Shown here in pieces: positions 11,441 through 24,129 of a stretch of DNA of 64,000 nucleotides (position 1 is the stretch's first letter; each line of letters opens with the position of its first letter). Origin of the DNA: Enoplolaimus lenunculus (lineage: Eukaryota > Nematoda > Enoplea > Enoplida > Thoracostomopsidae); NCBI GenBank assembly GCA_030248215.1, contig JASANG010001617.1, positions 1 to 64,000 on the forward strand, read 5' to 3'. The translations under genes and the position numbers were made by a program. The notes below the pieces were generated by a model. That model saw only the letters and a list, made by a program, of their open reading frames with translations, had not been told where the DNA came from and did not search any database.

Positions 11441-12119
11441 CTGGGGCAAACAGTTTTTCCGTGAGTAGACCAATTCTTTGTTTGGCTTATTGAACTTGTC
11501 CTAATAGACTTAGTGTGTGAAAGGCCATCGTTTATAAATACGCTTATGATAAAGGTAAGGCTTAGGAATATGCTTCCACTACTTTTACAACCCTGGTCTA
11601 TACTTTGGTCAACAAAACTTTGCATCTCAAAATTTTCCCAACTTCAGGCAACTTGAAAGGGCGTCGTTTTAAATCGATTTCATTATGAATAATAATTTGT
11701 AAAACAGAACAAAAAATCGCAGATCGCACGCTTAAGGAATAAATTCTCTACTAACACTTATGACTAGGCACTCAAAGATGAAGTTACAGTTTTAGGAGAA
11801 CTATATGAATACAGCTATCATACACCTTCAAACAAATTATTGGCATCAACAGAGCAGTACAACTTGTTATTCACAGCCTGGTAGAATGAAAACAGCAAAA
11901 GAGTCATAATGATTCTCTGTTGCTTTTGTTTAAACGTTTTACTCCACAGTCCAAATAGTTATGGTTATCGCGCAAAACTATTAATTCGATGCCATTGTAT
12001 GTATATATGTGCAAGTTGGTGTTTTTCTCTACAAAAAAGTTTTCTTTTATTGTCACCGCCCTCGGGCGGTGACTTTGTTTTCGCTAGTGGCAGTCTTCAA
12101 AGAGTTATGTTTTAGATGT

Positions 12120-12300
12120 ACAAGAACGATTTTTATTGAAAATTTATCGGTTTGTAAAAGAGTAGCCTTAGATTCTAGGCAGCATTTTTTGCGTCGTCTT
12201 AGGCTTAGGCATAGTAACCAACTTTTTCATCGCTTACGCTGAGGCTTAGGAATGAGCGTAAACCTATTGTTAAAACCATAAAAGTAACATCTGCCATTTT
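12120..12300 (+). mobile_element. TTAGGC MITE, worn copy
   Basis: Contains AAAAGAGTAGCCTTAGATTC, CGTCTTAGGCTTAGGCATAG, GAGGCTTAGGAATGAGCG and CATAAAAGTAACATCTGCC in the order of the family. 11.6-12.1 kb otherwise shows nothing recognisable. Confidence 0.55.
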
Positions 12301-12619
12301 CAGCATAGGTACATATAAGAACAATTTGTGAACATTCGTCAGCAGCTTTAGCGTAGAATCTCATAAACTACTATACTGAAAACGTTATAATGCATGTTTG
12401 AAAGCACAATTTTTCAAATCGTCAGCGATGCTGTGAAATACTTCAAAAAATTTGTAAATTTTCATTTTAAAACTTTAGAAATGTTATCTTTTCGCTCGTT
12501 TTTTAATTTGATTATTTTTGGAAAACTGAGTGCAACCTCAGTCAAATTTCGAATATCACTGAATATTTGTTAGCAAAAAGTTGGTTATGTGCTATATGTT
12601 AGCACATTCGTGCGGCCAA

Positions 12620-15600
12620 TCAGTGGATCAGCTTCGGTAACTTTGGGTTCAACGGCACCTTGCTACCCACTGCGCCGAGAGTACGACTGCCGTTTCGGCC
12701 GTCCGTTAAACCATTACTCGCAGCTTCACTCACTGTAGGCCGCACCAAAGGCCTGTTTTGAGACCTGGAAGGAATGAACTTCATTTTGAAACATTATCAT
12801 GCAAAACCACCATAATCTCATGTTATTGGCACTAGTGTTAAATGCAAGGTTAATCAAGCAAATAGATCGAAGCAAATATTGCTCAGTTGGGAGTGTAGTT
12901 TTCAGTATAACATAAGCACCATAATAACAGCGAATGGTAAGTATACATAGAACCTCATGAGTTATACTTGATTCTCAGTGCTTAAATAACTGGCAAAACA
13001 CTGGTCAATTATAAAATAAAGTATCTTGAAGAAACAATTAAAGTTCTTGTGAACGAACGATGTTAAATAACAAACATTCTTTTGAGCGAACGAATTTAAA
13101 TAGTATGCTAAATTGCTAGTTTACATACCAGATGCCATTGGATCTGTCACAGTGCAAATTCTACGTGATCGTAAATTAATAATGTAGCTACTTCAGAAAT
13201 ATTGCTCGCATACCAGTGTAGATGTTTCGGGTATTGTAAGATTTTTAGTTGAATACCGCTTGTATTACAATTTCCAAGCATGCGTATAAAGTTTTAAAAC
13301 TAGATTAATTTGATGCCAATCAGCGTCCTCCCGAAACATGACACAACAATACTATAGAATTAATAAAAGTTAAATCATTCAGAAACAGGAACGGATCAGT
13401 ATTATAAGCATATTCCTAATCCTAAGCCTAAGCCTAAGCGTAAGAATGAGCATAATCCTAAGCCTAAGCCAAACAAAAAATTAGTCAAAACTTCAAGCTT
13501 ATTCTATTCTAGTCCCACAAAAAACGTTCCGCCCCTGATCGTTACATGGGCGGTCAATTGGAATACAACGCAGATTTCGTCAGCAAAGTTGCAAATGTTT
13601 CGTTACGTAATCACTCAAATATTTTAATGTTTTAAAAGTTTGCTAAAATCTGGGTACCGTTTAGCCAAGTATGGAGAGGGCACTGTGCGGTACAAAATTT
13701 ATACAGCTCCAAAACTTGATGGGTTATCGTTTTCTATAGCCTCGTCGGGACACTTTACCATCTATTGTGACTTTTCTCTGATAAAGTTGCGGACATGTTT
13801 TCGTTACGCAGTCAATCAAACTGAATGATTTAACTTTTATTAATTCTATAGTATTGTTGTGTCATGTTTCGGGAGGACGCTGATTGGCATCAAATTAATC
13901 TAGTTTTAAAACTTTATACGCATGCATGGAAATTGTAATACAAGCGGTATTCAACTAAAAATCTTACAATACCCGAAACATATCGTTTTCTATGACGACA
14001 TCGGGGCACTTTTCATTCTAGTTACTACACTTTATGAAGAAATTTGATGTAAATTTACTTTAAGTGTGAAAATATTCAAATTTAAGTTATAGATACTCAC
14101 ATTATAATTGCTTTAGAACTGTTAAGCTATATTTCCATGAAAATTTCCAACTACATTTTCATAATCACAAAAGCCGCGCGTTCCAAATTTATTTTTATTT
14201 ATTAGGTAACTCGCTCAATTTATAATGCTAATATATTTTAATTCATATAAATTGTTTGAATTCAGATAGAAAATCAATACAATTGATAAGTACTTGCTCT
14301 AGTGAAAACTGACTTTATGCTGCATAGTAGTGTAGAACCAAACATCCGTATCGGTATTGTAATCGGTATTTTGGAAGAATACTGATTCCGATACTTTCCA
14401 TTTTGGATTTCGCACATGAATTGAGTTAAATATATAATTGGAAAGCGCAGCGTTTAAAAATATGGCTGCAACAAATATTTTGTGAAACATGCTGAATACG
14501 CATCTGCATCAACATGCGGACGTGGAAAATTGCTTGAAACACACTTTTGTTCGTTTCCTCTTAATTGTACAGGAAATTCTAATAACGCAATTTCATCCCC
14601 AGTCAAAACTGCGAATCCGCAACTATAAGGTTTGTTTTGTAACTTATTCTTGTTTTCTTTTCGAAAACGAAAAACTAAGGCGGCCGGGCCTGGGCCTGAA
14701 AAATCCGGGCCGGTTCATACCATAACGAGAGCCCGCTGTGTTCGAGCGTCACGTTTTTGAAAGAGACTGCTTGCTTTGGGAACCTTATTAAATTAATGGG
14801 GTTAATTTTGCAAGTCAAAATTTCTTCAAATATTCTAAACCGAGTTTTGGACATTTCAGTGCTCAACTTGGTGCTACCAATAATACATCGTGCAGTAAAT
14901 CAAAACTGATATCTGTACTTTACGAGTAAACTTTGAGCTTAAATGTAAATCTAGGTTTAAAAAAACCCAGGCGAATGTAAAATCTAGACACCTACTACGA
15001 ATGAAATAAAAAGTGTCTCTCATACCACTGGCGGACGCAGTGGGTGCCACTCCGGCCTGAACCACCACAATTTGAATCAAGAGAAAGGTTTTGCATTAAG
15101 ATTCAGCATTAAATTAGCGTTCGACTTCGCTCTCGTCTTTTTTACACTATTATACGTTGAGCGACCGATCCTTTTGAAAGTCCTGCATCCACCACGGCGT
15201 CACACAGATCTCGACGAGCCGAGTTCAACGGTACTATTTTCATATTTGCATGGCTAACGATTCAAGAGATGACCGAAAAAATTATTAAAACACGCACAGA
15301 TTTATAAATAGTCTCTATCACTCACATATTCGCAAAATATAAGCTTTATATACTAATGTTTTCGTTGCACAAATTTGAAGAAGGTTTGTATGTTTTATAT
15401 AATAAAACGTTAAACTTCAAGGGACCACCACTTTGAATGAAAAGCTTTGCAGCCTTAAGGTTCTAGCTCGTAAATAAACGGTTTTCGACAACTTGAGGTT
15501 ACGTCTGCGTTTTCAAAAACGCGCCTTGGTAAAAAATACTCATAAAAAACTAGCGATGTTACTAATTTGTAATCATATGTAAGCTAATATTTTTCGTAAT

Positions 15601-16260
15601 TGTCCACTTAACATGTTTCGCATATATACGTACTACACAATAGTATTTTCGTTAAATAAATAGCTTAACGTATATGGTTGAGATAACTTATGTAGCACAC
15701 AAAAAATTGGATTGTTACAATCTACGATTCTGTAGAACACCTTGCGACAAGATTTGAATCCAAATACGAAGGCGAAACTTTGCGGTTCCGATTCTTATGA
15801 AAACGTTTAGGTTTAATACTTCGACAATTTTTTCGTTAAATATTGCGCATGAACACCGGTTGCCATGATCTTGAATGACATGCGTTTGTTTATAAATACC
15901 ACCAAAACAGAATAGTAGAAATAATAGACTTTTGATAGAAACATAAGAGAGACGTGAACACTTTTGGAAGAAACATATAATAGTGACACTACCGTGTCCC
16001 TATGATAATGTAGCTACTTCAGAAATATTGCTCGCATACCAGTGTAGATGGCTCTGCCACTGTTAAACCTATTTAAAAAACTAAAACATAAACTAAAACC
16101 AAATATTAAAACCACACCTTAAGGGAGCCCCTGGCTCCACCTAGTCTCTCTTAGATCTTAAGCTAGGCTTAGGCGTTGCTACAGGGCGTAAAAAGTGATA
16201 AAAACTGTGTATGGCGGCTGTGTCTGCAATGTAAAACTTACCTGGGCCCTGCGTGGCCAT
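12620..16260 (-). CDS. Candidate four-exon gene for a 90-residue basic protein
   Basis: Model: 16260-16242 (ATG), 15233-15156, 15056-15026, 12764-12620 (TGA 12622-12620). Donors are GTAAGT, GTATAA, GTATGA; acceptors end tag, ttcag, ccag. Phases 1-1-2 are kept across all junctions and the total is 91 codons. The exons stand out as GC-rich islands in AT-rich DNA. The protein begins MATQGPVPLNSARRDLCDAV and ends with a basic, proline-containing tail (NPKLPKLIH); it has no signal peptide or membrane segment and I recognise no family. The last intron (about 2.3 kb) holds a foldback element. Function unknown. The main doubt is that the frame choice rests on phase alone. Confidence 0.45.
13222..13981. 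mobile_element. Foldback element with 161-bp inverted arms
   Basis: Left arm 13222-13382 and right arm 13821-13981 are near-perfect reverse complements (ATGTTTCGGGTATTGTAAG... / ...CTTACAATACCCGAAACAT). The 438-bp loop carries a TTAGGC MITE. The 47 bp before the left arm recur at about 16002-16048 without the foldback, and about 38 bp after the right arm resemble 13726-13763. Lies in an intron of the 90-residue candidate gene. Confidence 0.85.
13383..13551 (-). mobile_element. TTAGGC MITE inside the foldback loop
   Basis: AAGCATATTCC then CCTAAGCCTAAGCC runs, AAGAATGAGCATAATCC, and the end block TTCTAGTCCCAC...CGTTCCGCCCCTGATCG-TTACATGGGC, as in the full copy at 51.9 kb. The left end is trimmed. 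Confidence 0.7.
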
Positions 16261-16810
16261 TGAATATTGTCGCATATCAGTTTGGCTGCTTTTGCGTGAA
16301 AGGACATAGCCAGGCTATGTCAGCACCAAAATGGTGCTTATGATTGGATGGTATTGTTGTTGCTAATTGTAGGTGGTTGTTGTTGTAAGAGACTGTACAG
16401 GATGGGTGGCTCTGGACCTAAGCTAGCATTGGCGGACACCCAATTGTGGATGTCGGTCTGTATGCAAATTAGGTCGAGACGCGCAGGGGGTAGCCGGGAC
16501 CGGAATCATTATTGTATTGATAGCTGGTAGAAATTGACGGTTAATTTTGGGTGTCACAGTATTGTTATATCTTTCGGTTTTTCGTAAAATTCGTTGGAAC
16601 TTGGGTAGTAGCGGATTGTCTGTGTAAGTAAGAACTTAGTTGAATTCGTTTAAGAGTGTCACGGTGGCTTAAGCATTTGAAGGAAATCACGGTGTACGGT
16701 TGTTAGCGGAGTAGCGCAGGGCGCTTTGGTTACCCAGTTTCGGATACAGAAGTTATGTGTTAATAGGGAAACTTGGGACTTTAAAGGAGAACCTGGGAAA
16801 ACTTAGTTTA

Positions 16811-16958
16811 GTGAATCTAACGTGGTTAGGTTCACTATTCTAGAACGGATTGGCCAAATCTAACAGGGTTAGATTGGTCGGAAAACTTGGCTGCATCTCT
16901 AACGGGGTTAGAGTGCATGGTTAAACTGGGTGTAATTCTAACGGGGTTAGGATTGCAC
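16811..16958. repeat. Four tandem hairpins with conserved core and co-varying stems
   Basis: Units of about 40 bp at 16811-16835, 16852-16879, 16892-16917 and 16930-16958. Each is a palindrome around CTAAC-N-GGGTTAG: GTGAATCTAAC/GTTAGGTTCAC, CCAAATCTAAC/GTTAGATTGG, TGCATCTCTAAC/GTTAGAGTGCA, GTGTAATTCTAAC/GTTAGGATTGCAC. The outer stem bases differ between units but remain mostly paired. Spacers share GGAAAACTTGG. It lies 550-700 bp upstream of the candidate ATG at 16260 (minus strand). 16.5-17.5 kb otherwise holds no recognised feature. Confidence 0.8.
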
Positions 16959-17569
16959 GGGTTTTCTGGGAAATTGTACAAAATTGGTACTTTAGAGCAA
17001 GTGGCTGGACTAAATAGATTCAGGCATCGGTTCTAAGGATTCCGGATCAGGCTTCGAGTTAAATTGCATAACCTGTGATTTGCTCGTTTATACTCGGTGT
17101 TATACAGGATTTGGGTGGGTTAGTAAACATTTACCGGCCGCGTTACTAAATCAGAGCGGATAGCGTACATCGAGAAAAGGACTGAATAAGAGGCGTGATA
17201 CAGGATACAGGACCGAGCTAAAATCACGAATTTCTCACAACCATCATTTTTAACTTCGAGGAAAAGCTAAAGTAGCGCTAATAAAAAACTTAGAAACTAC
17301 TAAAATAATACATCGCGGTTATATACAGTAAAGATTTCGGTACCAGAACAAAGTTAGAGGGCGGTTTGGGGTTATAGCATTACTCTGATCCATTATCTAT
17401 AGCCTTCCAATTAAAAATTTTGGCTGGACGCCTGCTTGTAACCTTGATGATTTACATTTAGTTTACCTAAAATATAACCAACCGTAAAGCATTTTTGAAA
17501 ATTATCTTTGAATTAGGTCGCGGTGACCATATATTTGCTTTCAGTCAGATAACTTGTTTTGCTTTAGTT

Positions 17570-17745
17570 TTCGGGCCCAGGTTACTTTTAGGACGTCTCC
17601 TTCTGGTTGGACGACAAGGCTGAGGCTTTAGGCTAAGGTTTACATTTTTTCAACGCTTATGTCTTAGATTTGGGCTAAAGAATATGTGCCGGAATATGCA
17701 ATCTACAATTACGGCCTTAAAAGTTGCTTTTCCCATTTTCGTTAT
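17570..17745 (+). mobile_element. TTAGGC MITE, worn copy
   Basis: GGGCCCAGGTTACTTTTAGGACG start, GAGGCTTTAGGCTAAGG core, CAATCTACAATTACGGCCTTAAAAGT end. 17.8-20.5 kb contains only AT-rich DNA, a hAT-like fragment near 19.39-19.50 kb and no convincing gene. Confidence 0.5.
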
Positions 17746-20578
17746 ACCTGCATCTTTCGTTGCTGTTATGATATGAGCTAAAAACACCGTTTAAAAGTGC
17801 TTCATAAAAGCAATTTTTGCTTTTAGTGACCAGTTAAACTTTGGTGTTCCGCCAGAAAGCAACATTCTTTCCTATATTTTTGTCGTCGCATTAACCCATC
17901 ATCTGTGAATCAAAATTAAGATTTTAGATGTTTTAGAATCTACAAAATTAAATAACTTACAAAGTCCCATATGTGTGTCAACCTATAACTGAAAATACGT
18001 GTTTCTCGTTATCCTGCACCTTTGTATCCCAAAGTTTCAGACTGATGTTCTTTATCGAAAAACATTCAATTGAAGCCTTTTTAGCGCAAACTATCTCGCA
18101 CCGGCATTCGGCACGTACAAAAATTTATATATTTCAGATTTCAATGCATTTTCTTTCGACATATATATGTATATATATATTTATATATATACTTAAGTAT
18201 ATACTGCACTTAACGGTTCATTCTTCAAACTTTTCCTCAATATGAGATATTTAGATTATATAAGTATAATAAAAACACTATTGAACGTTGTCGGTATCTA
18301 CAAATCGATGGCCAAGAAAGTCTTAACTGTAACCTTAACGTACGCATAACAGTAGGTATATACACATCTTATATCTTTAACAAAAAGTTTGTTGAACTTG
18401 GAATTGAAATGATAAATCAAATAGTCAAATAAAAGCTAAGGCCTGATTTTAGGTTTTAAATTTCAATGGTGAAATTTCTAGTTAAGATTATACTATAGTT
18501 TTTGTAAAATTCCGTTTCCGCTTTAGCGTTGTCAACAGAGTCACTTAAAGCTTTATGTTCACTTATTGGCGGAACGCCTGTTACGGATACTTTTAGGTAT
18601 TTATTTGCACTGCAGTTACTTTGAAAAAAACGACCATTAAAACGCACAGGAGATACAAGGTCTTGTTTTAGTGATTGTGCTCACCGAGTCCCGTGGTTAT
18701 TTTCACATATATAAACGCCGGTTTTTATTAACGCTTGTGTGTGCTTCTATTCTTCATAAGATTAACTGTAGTGTCAAAATGACACCACTCTTAACGATAC
18801 ATATCATATTCCAGTCAATAGTTTACCTTGTATCATTTTTTCGAGGAGCAAGGGGCTGATTTGGTGCATATGAGCTACCCATCGTAATTAATGAAAAATA
18901 CCAAGTAAAATATTCTCAAACGTACTTCGAGTCGGACAACATCAATCAATTGGATGTGTCAAACTGAATGTGCATGATCAAGCAGTCTATCAATTGTTTA
19001 TTAAAGTTTTTCAGCAAGTTACATGATTACTGTGCTACCTGTGAGCCGGCTGAAATTTTTTCTGGGTCAGCTACTATCAGAAATTCAACCTTTTTACTAT
19101 TTAGTTACACTAAAGATTGGGTATTTTTCACCGCATTTTTTCAGCCTTTTCAGCGTTGATAATTTTGAGTTTCTAGAGTCCAATAAATCTTTTAGCGAAT
19201 TAATTCTACTTATTATATGCACAATGCTAGCGAAATATAAACATTTCTTGAAATTTTTTTAATATAGCGATTGAACGCTTCGATTCGTGGAGCGAAACGC
19301 TGTCTGTTCACTTTGTTTTGAAACAAATGTTGAAAACAGACGTATGCTTGCAATATTTTAAATGAAATTGTGCTAAAAAATATTTTTTCGGTAACAGTTA
19401 GTTTATATTTTCCGATTCCGGTAAAAGTTCGATATTATTCTTACTTTCCAACTCTGTTTCCGGTATTTTTTTAAATTCTGGTTGCACTCTGCTGTCTGGT
19501 CTGCCTATTCAGCTTAACGTTGCTCAGGATTCCGGTGCACAGTATATATATTGACATTTGTCCATATAGTTGGCTATTTTGAATACAGCAAGTCTTTGGA
19601 TATAGCCGTGCTTATTGCTTCAAGTATAGTTGAAGACATTCGGTTAAGTGGACGGTTTTTATAAACAGTATTTTTAGTATATATATAAAAACAGAAATAT
19701 TTATACCGGTTTTTTTAATACTTGATTGCTACTTCAAACCGCTACCCAGGTACCTTTCTGTAGAAAGGCTACACTCGGTGAGTAATATTTAGCATATGGT
19801 TTGCCGGGGAATTCATGTATGGATTAGAGTTACATTTATTAACTACTGCTTGCAGGATAGTTTTTTGGGATGTGGTTTTGCATTCTAGTGGTATGGACAT
19901 TCAAATTTTGCGCAAATTGTTCTAGACCACAATCAAAACAGGTTCGTCACATTTTCATATTGTTGTTGCATTGCAAATGTTGCAACCGTTTTGACTACAT
20001 ATTTAATTTGAGAGAAACCAATATTGTATCTCTATATACAAGTAGTAAATATCCCGTTATTACTACTTCTATATATGTTCAAAAATTGTTTCGCCATTTG
20101 CTTAATTTATACTTTATTTGATTGATTTACTAAACGTTGGTTCCAGCTGCAATAAACTTTTGATATTTCATGCATTAAAACTATTAATGCGTGCCACAGT
20201 CGAACCGTGCTTTTTCGAGTTTGAAAAGCATAACATTTTATGTTCTTGTCAAACAATCTACATCATTACGGCAAAAATACCAAACTTTGTTTGCGTTCCG
20301 AAATATAATCATTCGTTTTGTATATTGAATAATTGAGTAAATTGCTTCAAAAACTATTATACAAATTGAGCGCAAAATAACTTAGCTGTACTGTATTAAA
20401 GGTAACCCTCATGAGAGTTTTCACGCCGCCAATTTTCTGTCTACAAATAATTGATTTAACTATTTTTGTGTATTTGAAATTTTTTGAGCGTAAAATTGGA
20501 ACCACAATACCTATATTTACAACCGTTTGACCAGACGTGGCCCATAGACAGAATTTTCCAGACGTGGATCCAAAATTT

Positions 20579-20785
20579 GGCCAATGTTACGTTTAGGGCC
20601 GTTCCTGTTTCTGGTTGGTCTGCAAAACAGTAGGCTTACATTCTAGACTACATTTTTCTGCTTAGGCTTAGGCTTAGGCTTAGGCGTAGACTTAGGAATA
20701 CGCTTTCGCAACGCTTAGGCTTAGGCTTATGTTTTTAAGAATACGCTTAATCTACGGTTACGGCCCTAAAAAGTAACATTGGCCC
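20579..20785 (+). mobile_element. TTAGGC MITE, long-ended subtype
   Basis: GGCCAATGTTACGTTTAGGG at the left and CCCTAAAAAGTAACATTGGCC at the right are inverted repeats of about 20 bp; the interior has CTTAGGCTTAGGCTTAGGC and a second shorter TTAGGC run. Confidence 0.8.
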
Positions 20786-20905
20786 TGACAGAATTTTATA
20801 GCGGGGAAAACCAAACGCAATTGTCGAGACATAAAAGTAAAATCTTGTACCGTAAACAACATCACCATTTTATTATAAAACATTTTCTGGTAGGAATTGT
20901 TGCCG

Positions 20906-21226
20906 AGCGTCAAGGTGCAGCCAGAGTTGAAACATACCCGAGCTGGAGGTCAACAAAACTTGCCGGAGCCGGAGTTGAAGCAGGAGTTGGTGCGAAATTA
21001 GATAGCTTAAGCAATGCTTAATTTGTTAATTTTACCAAATATCTATAACTAAAGCGTTGTCAAAAAACGTTTTAGTTTAGATTTAATATTTATTAAGAAA
21101 TAGCGACTATTAAGTTCTCTAAATTTTACCTTCTCACTACAGAGATTGCCAAAACTTGCGGCAAAAATTCTACCAAAACTATGAGAGCCTGTATGAAATC
21201 AGACTTCATGTTGTACCCTACGCCCG
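20906..21226. mobile_element. hAT-like MITE
   Basis: CAAGGTGCAGCCAGAGTTG start, interior GCCGGAGCCGGAGTTGAAGC, end CATGTTGTACCCTA. 21.3-23.0 kb has GC-rich hAT-like remnants (near 21.43-21.54 and 22.08-22.20 kb) and no gene. Confidence 0.6.
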
Positions 21227-23015
21227 CCCACCTCTCTGCATCTCGCCCTGTTCATAATTGAAAGAATTTATGACAAGATATGAGTTTACGGATACGGATA
21301 GAATTGCAGAACATTTACTGAAATGTTTGAAGTTTAGAAAATAGGGTAGTAGCAGCTGTGAAATATTGGGGCTGCGCATTTTTATATTATGTTCAGAGTG
21401 AGCCGCTCTGTAGTTGGTAGAGTTGCATCCGATCCAGGTGCGGGTATTCCAGTTATTCCAGGTATTTTCCCCGAAAAATTGCAGAACTGGGTTCGGATTT
21501 TCACAACAAACCACTCTTAATCCGGGTTTGGGTTCTGGTATAACAAAAATACGCGGACAAAAGACCCGGATTAAAATTAGCTCAGTGATTTTAACATCCC
21601 GCGCCTATATTCTGAATTTTAACTGTATCGTACTTAGATTTAAGAATTTACCACATAGTTGCACAATCAACGCTAACGGTGCCAAATCCATTTATAAACA
21701 AGACACTCCCAACATATGTTTTAAGACAACTATCGTATGTCGTATGTAAAAGCAAACTGCAGAAGGAAAACTTAATCAATACTAAATAGGCTTCAACTTT
21801 CAGTAAAAAATAACGCACGTAGATATACTTGGTTTACGATTACGAATGTTTAATTAGGAATGGCATCATATGTCTCATTTTAAGTTATTAATTCGACACA
21901 TTACTTAATGATTTACTTGAAATAATTTTTTGTGAATGACATTAGACGCATCGCATTGCATACTTCCTATTAATATTTTACACAGTGAGCTGTTCGAGTA
22001 TAGGTGAAGAAAAAAATTCCTTCTTATCTTTGAAAAAATTAGAATCATGTTCAGTTTTTAAGTTATAAAACTTCCGCGCCCGTGTTTTTCCTGAAAATAT
22101 ATCCTCGGGTAGTCCGGGTTTGCTTTGTTAAAGTTTGAATTCTAAAAAAGTCAGGATTCGGGTTTTTTCTTTCAGAAAAATCCGTGCACGGGTGATCTAT
22201 TTTTAAATATTGCAACTGTAGTAGTTGGTATAATTGGCACAAGTGCTGTAAAAGTATCACAATACTACATTGACACAAACACGCTTCTGCGTACTGCTGT
22301 GTCCCCTGTTTGTGTAAATATATTTCAGCACAAAAAATCTGAATTAAATACAAAGCTACATAAATTAAATAGAACCTCGCTTTTAATACGTCAAAATTCG
22401 ATTTTACCTATGTCTCTACAACCCAACCATTGAAGTTCATGGTTCTTAATTATAGGTGGCAGTGCACTATTCTCATTATGATCTCAGTAGCTGTAAATCG
22501 CTCCAAAAGTATTTGACTAAAACAACAAGATATCATCTAAACGTGGTCGTGTCTCAAAACACGCATTTGAAATTGAATCAACACAATATAAACTTTTAAA
22601 AGCACCACATTCCTTGAGGCGTTGTCAAACTCGACGAAAAGGTTCACTCTCTGGCTCGGCGTACAGTTTCAATCCATCAAATTTTTTAATTTAAACACGA
22701 AAAAACTATTTAGTCTATAATTTAGAGTTGTACTTATGGCTTAAATTGAAGCTTTGATTGCCTTCGGGGCAGTATACATGGTTGCGTTGTAGTATTGCTG
22801 AGCTGGTGCAATTTGAATAGATTTGAAAGTTTTTTGCAAACGTATAATGAAACTTTTTTTGAAATGTGTGTAAAGCTGGGACTCCGGACGGTGTAGCGCA
22901 AGTACTAACAGTCAGAAACTATACATTGACTGCTAGTAAATACCTGTATATTGTTTTTAGTTTGTACTATGAACAGGTTGAAATAAGCTTTTTTGTGTAA
23001 AATTACGAACGATGA

Positions 23016-23205
23016 GGCCAATGTTACGTTTAGGATCATAACAGTAGATTAAGCGTATTCTTAAGCCTAAGCCTAAGCGTTGCAAAAGCGTATTCCTAAG
23101 CCTAAGCCTTGCCCTAGGCCTAAGCAAAAAATGTAGTCTAGGATGTAAGCCTACTCTTTTAAAGATCCACCAGAAACCGGGACAGCCGTAAAAGTAACAT
23201 GGGCC
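23016..23205 (-). mobile_element. TTAGGC MITE, long-ended subtype
   Basis: GGCCAATGTTACGTTTAGG left, AAAAGTAACATGGGCC right, with CCTAAGCCTAAGCG runs between: the reverse orientation of the copy at 20.6 kb. Confidence 0.8.
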
Positions 23206-23509
23206 AACGATAGGAAGCAAATTTTAATTAAGAATTAGGATGACAATTTTCAAAATGTTCTGGTAAATGTGTGTGTTATGTGTTTATATTAAATATAAGC
23301 AGAACCAGAAAAATAAGAGGGTTCAACTGTAGGTATATATTATTGTTGCTGCAACATAACATTATGCTATTTTAGAAAGACAATACTGAGCAAATAATAC
23401 TGCAAAAATTCTAATTATATATAGGGTAGATTTTTCAAAATTTTGGCTGCTTACTAAGCTGGTTAAACTGTTTACGCCAAAATTTGTTACATTAATTGTT
23501 GAAAGTTTT

Positions 23510-24017
23510 GGCCAATGTATAGAACAGGTCCTTAACAGTAGTATTTGCAGTTACCTGAGCCGGAACCTAAGCCTAACTGTAAGAATACACATTTACCTAA
23601 GCCTGCTGTAGTGACCCAAATAGGAGGAGGACTGATATTTATTAGCCTCTAATAAGGGTTCTCCCAGTTATTCGGTTACGGACTGTTATATTTTTATCCC
23701 GCCCTTCGTTCCTGAAATATATCCGATATTGCAACTACCCTTTGATTTAAACGTTTATCTGTCTTGTATCAAACCTTGTGCGATAATGAAAGGTTATTAT
23801 TTATGGACTCTAATTAGGGTTTAGGGATCCTATCCGCCGACGGACTCTTATTAGGGATACGAACTTCTATTCATTGCGACCCAAATTCGAGACCTCTCCT
23901 TATTCCCCCTTCTTATTCGGGTCACTACAGCAAACCTGAGAAAAAATTAGTCTAAAGCTTAAACTTATTTTACGATAGTTCGACACAAAAAAGTTCCGCT
24001 TCTGATCTTTACATAGC
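23510..24017 (-). mobile_element. TTAGGC MITE split by a pogo-like MITE
   Basis: Left part (GGCCAATGTATAGAACAGG ... CCTAAGCCTG) and right part (CAAACCTGAGAAAAAATTAG ... CTGATCTTTACATAGCCA) belong to one element, separated by the insertion at 23606-23930. Confidence 0.7.
23606..23930 (+). mobile_element. pogo-like MITE
   Basis: CTGTAGTGACCCAAATAGGA left and CTTATTCGGGTCACTACAG right, 325 bp. Inserted in a TTAGGC MITE, hence younger than it. Confidence 0.8.
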
Positions 24018-24129
24018 CAAAGGTATTTTTCTTGTGTTCAGAAATTTTGCCGTTATATATTATACCCTTTATCCCTCCCCTTCTATATATGCATCCTTGA
24101 TTGGTATGTGTAACGATAGGTTTTATAGC

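Noticed and set aside
13130-13146. 15-nt micro-exon between good splice sites in the 90-residue gene
   Set aside because: Including it in the phase required by its neighbours creates a stop codon.
15072-15257. Plus-strand frame over the GC-rich patch at 15.16-15.23 kb
   Set aside because: The minus strand has a better exon (15233-15156) that keeps phase with three others; the plus reading has no partners.
17957-17990. 28-nt exon candidate on the minus strand (YRLTHIWDF)
   Set aside because: Good splice sites on both sides, but too short to judge and no partners; resemblance to the start of a FYRN domain is too weak to use.
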